NCBI RefSeq assembly: GCF_014137995.1
Contig: NZ_JACGWV010000001.1
Span: forward strand, 1,178,001 to 1,242,000
Reading direction: 5' to 3'
DNA from: Promicromonospora sukumoe
GTDB lineage: Bacteria; Actinomycetota; Actinomycetes; Actinomycetales; Cellulomonadaceae
Length of the DNA: 64,000 nt
Every line of letters starts with the position of its first letter. The first letter of the stretch is position 1. Positions 51,091 to 64,000 of this stretch are shown here, one piece after another. Under the pieces are notes generated by a model that made no database searches, was not told the origin of the DNA, and saw only the letters and a list, made by a program, of their open reading frames with translations. Both the position numbers and the translations under genes were made by a program.

Positions 51091-52914
51091 ATGTGTGGAA
51101 TCGTCGGTTACATCGGCGGCCAGAACGCCGCCCCCCTGCTGGTCGAGGCGCTCGGCAGGCTGGAGCACCGCGGGTACGACTCCGCGGGCGTCGCCGTCGT
51201 CGGCTCCCAGCTCAAGGTCACCAAGCGCGCCGGCCGGGTCCGGGACCTCGCCGAGGTGCTGCCCAAGCGGATGTCCGGACGCGTCGGCATCGGCCACACC
51301 CGGTGGGCGACGCACGGTCCCGCGACCGACGTGAACGCGCACCCGCACACCGACATGAGCGGCACGGTCGCCGTCGTGCACAACGGCATCATCGACAACG
51401 CCGCCGCGTTGCGCGCCCGCCTCACCGGCCAGGGCATCGAGCTCGCGAGCGACACCGACACGGAGGTGTTCGCCCACCTCGTCTCGCTGTCCACCGCGGA
51501 CACGCTGGAGGGCAAGGTGATCGACGCGCTCGACGCGGTGGAGGGCACCTACGGGCTCGCCGTCGTCCACGCGGACTTCCCCGACCGGGTGGTGGTGGCG
51601 CGCAACGGCAGCCCGCTGCTGGTCGGCGTGGGGGAGAAGGAGATGTTCGTGGCCTCGGACCTTGCCGCCCTCGTCCGCCACACCACCACCGTCGCCCACC
51701 TGGCCGACGGCGAGCTGGCGACCGTCACGGCCGCGGGCTTCACCACGTTCCGCCGGGACCTGACCCGCACGCAGACCACGGCCCGCGAGGTCGACGTCGA
51801 CCCCAGCGCCTACGAGCACGGCCAGATCGACGGCCGCCCGCGCATGTACACCGAGATGCTGGAGCAGCCCGCCAGCGTGGAGCGCGCCCTGCGCGGCCGG
51901 CTGGACGAACGCTTCGCCACCGCGCACCTGGGCGGCCTCGAGATGGACGCCCGCGCGCTGCGCGCCGTCCGCCGCGTCAAGATCCTGGGCTGCGGCTCGG
52001 CGTACTACGTGGGACAGATGGGGGCGTCGCTCGTCGAGGAGCTCGCCCGCGTCCCCGCCGACGCCGAGGCCGCGAGCGAGTTCCGCTACCGCGACCCCGT
52101 CATCGAGCCCGACACCCTGTATGTCGCGGTCAGCCAGTCGGGCGAGACCATCGACACGCTGCTGGCCGTCGAGGAGATCAAGCGCAAGGGCGGCCACGTC
52201 ATCGGCCTGGTCAACGTCGTCGGCTCCGCGATCGCCCGCGCCTGCGACGGCGGCATCTACCTGCACGCCGGGCCCGAGATCGCCGTCGCCTCCACCAAGG
52301 CGCTCACCACCATGTACGTGGGCTTCGCCCTGCTGGCCCTCCAGCTCGGCCGGGTCCGTGACCTCTCCGTCGCCGACGGGCGCCGGCTCGTCGCCGGCCT
52401 GCAGGCCCTGCCGGCCCAGATCGAGCAGGTGCTCGACGGCGAGGAGCGGATCGCGGAGGCTGCCAAGGCGCTTGCGGCCGCCGAGAGCCTGTTCTTCGTG
52501 GGCCGCGTGCGCGGCTACCCGGTGGCGCGGGAGGGCGCGCAGAAGTTCAAGGAGATCAGCTACCGGCACGCCGAGGCGTACCAGATGTCCGAGCTGAAGC
52601 ACGGACCGCTCGCGCTCATCTCGCCGGAGGTGCCCACCGTCGCGATCGTGCCCGACGACGAGCTGACCGACCGGAACGTGGCCGCCCTGCACGAGATCGA
52701 CGCGCGCGGCGGCCCCCTCGTGGTCATCACGCACGCCGGCGTGGACCTGGGGGAGCTGCGGGCGGAGCGCATCGACGTGCCCCGCAACGAGCGGGAGCTC
52801 GACCCGCTGCTCCTGACGGTCCCGCTCCAGCTGTTGGCGTATCACGCGGCGCTGACGCTCGGTCATGACGTGGACAAGCCGCGGAACCTGGCGAAGTCCG
52901 TCACCGTGGAATGA
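51091..52914 (+). CDS. glmS: Glutamine-fructose-6-phosphate aminotransferase (isomerizing)
   Basis: 607 aa; first committed step of UDP-N-acetylglucosamine synthesis for peptidoglycan. The N-terminal glutaminase domain starts with the catalytic Cys2 (MCGIVGYIG), with HNGIIDN and HTRWATHG. The two SIS domains follow (GCGSAYYVGQ, SQSGETIDTLLAVEE, ASTKALTT and the ELKHGPLALI segment), and the C-terminal DKPRNLAKSVTVE carries the conserved lysine. AAGGAG precedes the ATG. No glmS ribozyme motif is seen upstream. Confidence 0.96.
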   Translation: MCGIVGYIGGQNAAPLLVEALGRLEHRGYDSAGVAVVGSQLKVTKRAGRVRDLAEVLPKRMSGRVGIGHTRWATHGPATDVNAHPHTDMSGTVAVVHNGIIDNAAALRARLTGQGIELASDTDTEVFAHLVSLSTADTLEGKVIDALDAVEGTYGLAVVHADFPDRVVVARNGSPLLVGVGEKEMFVASDLAALVRHTTTVAHLADGELATVTAAGFTTFRRDLTRTQTTAREVDVDPSAYEHGQIDGRPRMYTEMLEQPASVERALRGRLDERFATAHLGGLEMDARALRAVRRVKILGCGSAYYVGQMGASLVEELARVPADAEAASEFRYRDPVIEPDTLYVAVSQSGETIDTLLAVEEIKRKGGHVIGLVNVVGSAIARACDGGIYLHAGPEIAVASTKALTTMYVGFALLALQLGRVRDLSVADGRRLVAGLQALPAQIEQVLDGEERIAEAAKALAAAESLFFVGRVRGYPVAREGAQKFKEISYRHAEAYQMSELKHGPLALISPEVPTVAIVPDDELTDRNVAALHEIDARGGPLVVITHAGVDLGELRAERIDVPRNERELDPLLLTVPLQLLAYHAALTLGHDVDKPRNLAKSVTVE

Positions 52915-52940
52915 CGTCGCCTGCGGGTGCGCGGGCGCCT

Positions 52941-52968
52941 GTCTCGTCACCGGTGACGGCGGCGAGAC
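52941..52968 (+). terminator. Weak terminator-like hairpin after glmS
   Basis: A 6-bp perfect core GTCTCG/CGAGAC with GC-rich inner sequence, 27 bases after the stop. Not certain. Confidence 0.35.
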
Positions 52969-53009
52969 ATGCCTCGCGCACCGCCGCGCACGTCGTACGC
53001 ACGCTGATT

Positions 53010-53038
53010 TTGCGTGGACAGCGATCGCTGTGTACTGT
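53010..53038 (+). promoter_or_regulatory. rrn promoter P1
   Basis: TTGCGT at 53010-53015, 17 bases, TACTGT at 53033-53038. Good spacing and location about 665 bases before the 16S gene. Confidence 0.6.
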
Positions 53039-53215
53039 TCCCGTTGTTCGCCCGACAGGGAGACACGGACAGGAAGCGCTTAGGGCGTGACTGGCCGGTC
53101 CCGGGGCGGAAACCACTCCAGATCTTGCAGGTGGCTTCGTGCGCTTCGGATCTGGGTGGGGCTTGCCGGACAGGCGCCCCGTTGCTTCGCTTCTGATCGT
53201 TTCTGACCAGGATGC

Positions 53216-53244
53216 TTGCGCCGGGGAGCGTGGTAGGGTAAGTT
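53216..53244 (+). promoter_or_regulatory. rrn promoter P2
   Basis: TTGCGC at 53216-53221, 17 bases, TAAGTT at 53239-53244 (an alternative TAGGGT lies at 53234). It is the promoter nearer the 16S gene. Confidence 0.5.
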
Positions 53245-53510
53245 ACAGAGGTTGCCTCCGAACGAGGATGACGCGGTTTGCACCGCGGTCCACTTCGGAT
53301 GGTTCCCTTCCTCTGCGGATCATCAAGGTTTCTGACTTTGAATGGTCGGCGAAAAATGGGATCAGAATTCCTTCGGTTGCTCGAAGAATTCTCTCGGCCA
53401 CTGCGGCCGGCGGGGATTTGGAAAAGTCCGAAAGGGCCTGGTAAGTTTAAGTCACTGCCCCGGACAGGGAAGCGAAACAGTAGGAATCGTGACTCTGACG
53501 GTGTGCGTCG

Positions 53511-53536
53511 GTTGTTTGAGAACTCAACAGTGTGCT
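53511..53536 (+). promoter_or_regulatory. Antitermination/boxA-like motif before 16S
   Basis: TTGTTTGAGAACTCAACAG at about 53512 closely matches the leader box found before actinobacterial 16S genes, and a variant occurs in the 16S-23S spacer at 55635. Such boxes recruit Nus factors to keep RNA polymerase running. Confidence 0.6.
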
Positions 53537-53703
53537 TGATAGTCAATGCCAATCATTTGACTCTCAGCGTTTCAGGTCGCATCACCATTCGGTGATGGGC
53601 GGGGATGGTGGGGGTCGTTTTTTGGATCGGATTGAAACCAGTTTGGTTTTGGTCTGGCCAGTATCATTGTTCGCACCCACCTGGTGGGTGTGGATGTTTC
53701 TCT

Positions 53704-58905
<5,202 letters not shown>

Positions 58906-59050
58906 CACACTCACACGAGCTAAAAATTAAGTTCATTGCGTGTCGCGTCCACTATGCGGTTCCCGAGTCACGGGCACCAACCCCTACCAACACCACTGGC
59001 TTCATCGCCGGCAGAGTGTTGGACGCGGGGGTTGCCTGGTTCTCGATAGA

Positions 59051-59168
59051 GTTACGGTGGTCATAGCGTGGGGGAAACGCCCGGTCCCATTCCGAACCCG
59101 GAAGCTTAGCCCTACAGCGCCGATGGTACTGCCCTGGTGACGGGGTGGGAGAGTAGGACGCCGCCGGA
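59051..59168 (+). rRNA. rrf: 5S ribosomal RNA
   Basis: About 118 bases. It contains CCCATTCCGAACCCGGAAG and GGGTGGGAGAGTAGGACGCCGCC, and the two ends pair. Located about 145 bases after 23S. Confidence 0.95.
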
Positions 59169-59180
59169 CAACCATTCCCA

Positions 59181-59232
59181 GCAGGGGGTGGGAGCAGGTC
59201 GCAACAGCGACCCAGCTCCCACCCCCTTCTGC
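59181..59232 (+). terminator. rrn operon terminator
   Basis: A long stem with GGGGGTGGGAGC and GCTCCCACCCCC, with an inner GGTCGC/GCGACC hairpin, directly after the 5S gene. Confidence 0.85.
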
Positions 59233-59318
59233 ATGCCCAAGAACGGCGCCCCTCTTCCGCCTTGTGGAATGCTGGTTCCGTCAGCCGACAGGTCTGACGT
59301 TCCGATGGGGAGGGCGAC

Positions 59319-60065
59319 GTGGCAGAACCTGGTGTGCAGTCGGTCGAGCGGGCGCTCGACCTGCTCGAGATGTTGGCCGAGCACGGCGGCGACGCAGGCC
59401 TGAGCGAACTCTCCGAGCAGTCCGGACTGCCCCTGGCGACCATTCATCGTCTGATGCGCACTCTGGTCGCCCGCGGCTACGCCCGCCGGCTGCCCTCGCG
59501 CCGATATGCACTCGGCGCCCGCGTGATGGGACTCGGCGACGCCGCCGGCCGTCAGCTCGGCTCAGGCGCCCGGCGGCACCTGGCGCGTATCGCACGAGAG
59601 CTCGGGGAGACCGCGAACCTGGCGATGCTCGACGGCGAGATGGCCGTCTACGTGGCCCAGTCGGCGTCGTCGCACTCGATGCGGATGTTCACCGAGGTGG
59701 GCCGGCGCGTGCACCTGCACAGCACGGGTGTCGGCAAGGCGCTGCTGGGCGAGCTGCCCGACGCCGCGGTCCGGGACATCGCCGCCCGAGCCGGGCTCGA
59801 GGCCGCCACCGACCGGACGATCACCGACGTCACGGCGCTGCTCGCCGCCGTCGGCGAGATCCGGGAGCGCGGGTACGCCGTGGACGACGGGGAGCAGGAG
59901 GTCGGTGTGCGGTGCTTCGCCGTCGTCGTGCCGGGGGTGCCCGTGCCCACGGCGCTGTCCGTGTCCGGGCCGGCCGCCCGGGTGTCGTTCGAGTTCGGCG
60001 AGCGTGCGGTGCCGCTGCTGCACGAGGCCGCGCGGGAGGTCGCTGCGGAGCTCTCCGGGAGCTGA
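59319..60065 (+). CDS. IclR-family transcriptional regulator
   Basis: 248 aa. An N-terminal winged-helix domain (residues 5-65: SVERALDLLEMLAEHGGDAGLSELSEQSGLPLATIHRLMRTL) is followed by the IclR effector-binding domain (HSTGVGKALLGELPD, REIRERGYAVDDGEQEVGVRCFAV). It lies just before aceB and the glycolate oxidase genes, so it most likely controls glyoxylate/glycolate use, as AllR/GclR- or RamB-like regulators do. GTG start after GGGGAGGG. Confidence 0.88.
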   Translation: MAEPGVQSVERALDLLEMLAEHGGDAGLSELSEQSGLPLATIHRLMRTLVARGYARRLPSRRYALGARVMGLGDAAGRQLGSGARRHLARIARELGETANLAMLDGEMAVYVAQSASSHSMRMFTEVGRRVHLHSTGVGKALLGELPDAAVRDIAARAGLEAATDRTITDVTALLAAVGEIRERGYAVDDGEQEVGVRCFAVVVPGVPVPTALSVSGPAARVSFEFGERAVPLLHEAAREVAAELSGS

Positions 60066-60080
60066 CCGACCGCGGAAGCG

Positions 60081-60109
60081 TTGACCGGGCGTCGTCGGGC
60101 ACCTAGTGT
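60081..60109 (+). promoter_or_regulatory. aceB promoter
   Basis: TTGACC at 60081-60086, 17 bases, TAGTGT at 60104-60109: a well-spaced promoter about 85 bases before the aceB start. Confidence 0.65.
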
Positions 60110-60130
60110 TTTCGCTAGGAAGTATTTGGT

Positions 60131-60145
60131 TTCCGCATCGTGGAA
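60131..60145. promoter_or_regulatory. Candidate IclR-type operator in the aceB leader
   Basis: TTCCGCATCGTGGAA is a 6-3-6 near-palindrome with one mismatch, placed just past the expected transcription start. A related GGAA/TTCC arrangement lies before the iclR gene. It is a plausible binding site for the neighbouring IclR protein. Confidence 0.45.
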
Positions 60146-60196
60146 TTAGCGATGGAATCAGCGGGAGCTCAGCCCGATCGACCAAAGGACATCGAC

Positions 60197-61783
<1,587 letters not shown>

Positions 61784-61790
61784 CCTTCCT

Positions 61791-61853
61791 CGTTGAGTGC
61801 TGGATATTCGCCCTGCAAATCGGATTTGCAGGGCGAATATCCAGCACTCAACG
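61791..61853. terminator. Perfect 31-bp palindrome between aceB and glcD
   Basis: Arms 61791-61821 and 61823-61853 are perfect reverse complements with a single-base centre. It lies 8 bases after aceB and about 30 bases before glcD, on the same strand. It could stop or reduce transcription between them. It shares the outer 20 bases with the palindrome at 42437. Confidence 0.8.
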
Positions 61854-61885
61854 CGGGGCGAAAACCGTGCAACGAGGAGGTTGCC

Positions 61886-63358
61886 GTGGGTGTCAGCGAG
61901 TCAGGATTGTCCGGCGTCGTTGCCGAGCTGGTGGGCGCGCTCGGGGTGGAGCGGGTGATCACCGACCGTCAGCGGCGGCGGACCTATGAGTGCGACGGGC
62001 TCGCGGCGTACCGCGTGATCCCCGGGGTCGTGGTCCTGGCGCGGGACGCGGACGACATCGCGGCCGCGGTGCGGGCCTGTGCGCGGCACGGCGTGCCCTT
62101 CGTCGCCCGCGGGTCGGGCACCGGGCTGTCGGGCGGTGCGCTGCCGCACGCCGAGGGCGTGCTCGTGGTCATGTCGCAGATGCGCGCGATCCGGGAGGCC
62201 GACGTCGCCAACCAGCGGGCCGTCGTCGAGCCGGGGGTGATCAACCTGCACCTCACCGCCGCGACCAGCCCCGACGGCTACTACTTCGCGCCCGACCCGT
62301 CCAGCCAGTCGGTGTGCTCGATCGGCGGCAACGTCGCCGAGAACTCGGGCGGCGCGCACTGCCTCAAGTACGGCTTCACCACCAACCACGTCACCGGCGT
62401 GGACCTGGTGACCCCGGGCGGCGAGCTGGTCGAGATCGGCGGCAAGGCGCCGGACCCGCCCGGGTACGACCTGCTCGGCGCGCTCGTCGGCAGCGAGGGC
62501 ACGCTCGGCATCGTCACCGCGGCCACGGTGCGCCTGACCCGGCTGCCGCAGGAGGTCCGCACCCTGCTCGCGGCCTTCCGCACCATGGACGACGCCGGGG
62601 CCGCCACCTCCGCGATCATCGCGGCCGGCGTGGTCCCCGCGGCGATCGAGATGATGGACGCCCTCGCGATCGAGGCCGCGGAGGCCGCCGTGCACTGCGG
62701 CTACCCGGCCGGCGCGGGCGCGGTGCTCGTGGTCGAGCTGGACGGCCCGGCGGCGGACGTCGCGGGGGAGTTCGACGACGTCGTCCGGCTGTGCGAGGCC
62801 GCGGGCGCGTTCGAGGTGCGGGTCGCGGCGGACGACGACGAGCGCGCCCTGATCTGGAAGGGCCGCAAGTCCGCGTTCGCGGCGGTCGGCCGGATCAGCC
62901 CGGACTACATCGTGCAGGACGGCGTGATCCCGCGGACGGCACTGCCGCTCGTGCTGCGGCAGATCGCCGAGCTGGGCGAGAGCGCGGGCGTGCGGGTGGC
63001 GAACGTGTTCCACGCGGGCGACGGCAACCTGCATCCGCTGGTCCTGTTCGACGGCGCGGTCGAGGGCGCCGTCGACCGCGCGGAGGCGGTGGCCGGCGGC
63101 ATCCTCGACCTGTGCCTGGAGCACGGCGGGTCCATCACGGGCGAGCACGGCGTGGGCGCCGACAAGGCCAAGCACATGCCACGCATGTTCACCGCCGACG
63201 ACCTCGACACGATGCAGGCGGTGCGCTGTGCCTTCGACCCGGACGGTATCTCCAACCCCGGCAAGGTGTTCCCCACGCCGCGGCTCTGCGGGGAGCGGCC
63301 CGGGCGGCACCAGGGCGCGCACCCCCTGACGGAGTCCGGTGTGGCGGAGGTCTTCTGA
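61886..63358 (+). CDS. glcD: FAD-linked glycolate oxidase subunit GlcD
   Basis: 490 aa, FAD-binding PCMH/VAO-type dehydrogenase. The FAD-binding motifs ARGSGTGLSGGALP, SSQSVCSIGGNVAENSGG and LVGSEGTLGIVTAATVRL are intact; the C-terminal part (VFHAGDGNLHPLVLFDG, GSITGEHGVGADKAKHMP) is typical of GlcD, which oxidises glycolate to glyoxylate. GTG start with GAGGAGG upstream. It overlaps glcE by one base. Confidence 0.92.
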   Translation: MGVSESGLSGVVAELVGALGVERVITDRQRRRTYECDGLAAYRVIPGVVVLARDADDIAAAVRACARHGVPFVARGSGTGLSGGALPHAEGVLVVMSQMRAIREADVANQRAVVEPGVINLHLTAATSPDGYYFAPDPSSQSVCSIGGNVAENSGGAHCLKYGFTTNHVTGVDLVTPGGELVEIGGKAPDPPGYDLLGALVGSEGTLGIVTAATVRLTRLPQEVRTLLAAFRTMDDAGAATSAIIAAGVVPAAIEMMDALAIEAAEAAVHCGYPAGAGAVLVVELDGPAADVAGEFDDVVRLCEAAGAFEVRVAADDDERALIWKGRKSAFAAVGRISPDYIVQDGVIPRTALPLVLRQIAELGESAGVRVANVFHAGDGNLHPLVLFDGAVEGAVDRAEAVAGGILDLCLEHGGSITGEHGVGADKAKHMPRMFTADDLDTMQAVRCAFDPDGISNPGKVFPTPRLCGERPGRHQGAHPLTESGVAEVF

Positions 63359-64000
63359 TGGCGGACCTGGGGCGGCTCGCCGACGCGCTGCGGCAGCACG
63401 GCGGCGAGGTGCGGGAGGCCGGGCCCGACGACGTCGTCGACGGGGTGCCGGCCACGGCGGTGGCGCGGCCGGCGTCGGCGGAGGGGGTGGCGGCCGTGCT
63501 GCGCGAGGCGACCGCGCAGGGGATGGCCACCGTGGCGCGGGGCGCCGGGACGGCGCTCGACTGGGGCGCCCCGCCCGAGCGCGCCGACCTGATCCTGGAC
63601 ACGACGGGCCTGGACCGGCTCGTGGAGCACGGCGCGGGCGACCTCGTGGTCGTGGCCGAGGCCGGGCTGCCCGTCTCGTCGCTGCTGGAGACGGTGCGCG
63701 GCGCGGCGCAGGAGCTCGTGGTGGACCTGCCGCCCGGACGCCTGGTGGGCGGGTCCACGGTCGGCGGCCTGCTGTCGACCGGCGCGTCCGGCCCGCGGCG
63801 CCTGCAGCGCGGCGGGGTCCGGGACCTCGTGCTCGGCGCGACGGTGGTGCTCGCCGACGGCACGCGGGCGTCGTCGGGCGGCAAGGTGGTCAAGAACGTC
63901 GCCGGGTACGACCTCGCCAAGCTGCTGACCGGCGCCTACGGCACGCTCGGCATCGTGGTCCGGGCCGCCTTCCGGCTGCACCCGGTGCGGCCGGACCGGG
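63358..64000 (+). CDS. glcE: Glycolate oxidase FAD-binding subunit GlcE, truncated by the window edge
   Basis: At least 214 codons are present; the gene continues beyond the window. ATG at 63358 overlaps the glcD stop by one base. The readable protein has ARGAGTALDWGAP, a GGLLSTGASGPRRLQ segment and GTLGIVVRAAFRL, the shorter FAD-binding layout of GlcE, which completes the GlcD dehydrogenase. No frameshift is visible up to the edge. A third subunit GlcF (iron-sulfur) would be expected just downstream. Confidence 0.88.
   Translation, partial: MADLGRLADALRQHGGEVREAGPDDVVDGVPATAVARPASAEGVAAVLREATAQGMATVARGAGTALDWGAPPERADLILDTTGLDRLVEHGAGDLVVVAEAGLPVSSLLETVRGAAQELVVDLPPGRLVGGSTVGGLLSTGASGPRRLQRGGVRDLVLGATVVLADGTRASSGGKVVKNVAGYDLAKLLTGAYGTLGIVVRAAFRLHPVRPDR

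Larger units (their letters stand above)
52915..53703. other. rrn leader region
   Basis: 789 bases without a gene, containing a weak terminator-like stem after glmS (52941-52968), two promoters and the antitermination-like sequence. Open frames here are not proteins. Confidence 0.7.

Noticed and set aside
51000..51095. glmS ribozyme upstream of glmS
   Set aside because: The gap is only 33 bases and holds just a ribosome site, far too short for the ribozyme.
60140..60196. Earlier start for aceB (GTG 60140 or ATG 60152)
   Set aside because: Upstream codons lack a ribosome site and would extend the protein through the candidate operator; the later GTG has a good site.

Overview
The window is chromosomal DNA of a high-GC Gram-positive bacterium. 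Codon third positions are almost all G or C, GTG starts are common, and at least seven genes appear to be leaderless. The 23S rRNA carries extra sequence at the place where Actinobacteria have the helix 54a insertion, and the arginine genes are in the actinobacterial order argCJBDFRGH. The 16S rRNA and gene content suggest Micrococcales, possibly Promicromonosporaceae; the family is inferred from memory of related sequences and was not tested by a search. I see no insertion sequence, prophage, CRISPR array or tRNA gene.

Layout. 79-5420: an oligopeptide/nickel-type ABC importer (lipoprotein, two permeases, fused double ATPase). 5501-8679 (minus): a secreted GH18 glycosidase, then a Fur-type regulator and catalase with a perfect palindrome in their promoter. 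8680-13447: infC-rpmI-rplT behind a structured leader, an rRNA methyltransferase and small conserved genes. 13448-18474: a gene-poor stretch with a LexA-box-like site, then pheST and a short-chain dehydrogenase. 18475-28371: repeats and genes for secreted or carbohydrate-active proteins (SGNH esterase, unknown secreted protein, GH15, GH43), an F420-type oxidoreductase, a TPP riboswitch with tenA, and tam. 28372-29497: no gene, but a striking array of four long palindromic repeat units. 29498-39258: a quinone oxidoreductase divergent from the complete ornithine-to-arginine operon, which includes its repressor ArgR and has an ARG-box-like dyad over the argC promoter. 39259-52914: DNA repair (mpg), a PadR/membrane-protein pair, an ATP-grasp ligase, an MFS exporter, a small SDR-FAH-SGNH catabolic operon, a PAS-SpoIIE phosphatase, tyrS and glmS. 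52915-59232: one rrn operon (16S-23S-5S) with promoters, antitermination-like motifs and terminator. 59319-64000: an IclR regulator, malate synthase and glycolate oxidase subunits glcD and glcE (glcE cut by the window edge), which together form a glycolate/glyoxylate assimilation module.

The most unusual signal is structural. Long, near-perfect palindromes sit between genes at many places, and three pairs of them share sequence (42437/61791, 26782/39265, 18556/18760). This suggests dispersed, REP-like or terminator-like repeat families. The 28611-29490 array is a separate and more complex repeat system for which I know no description.
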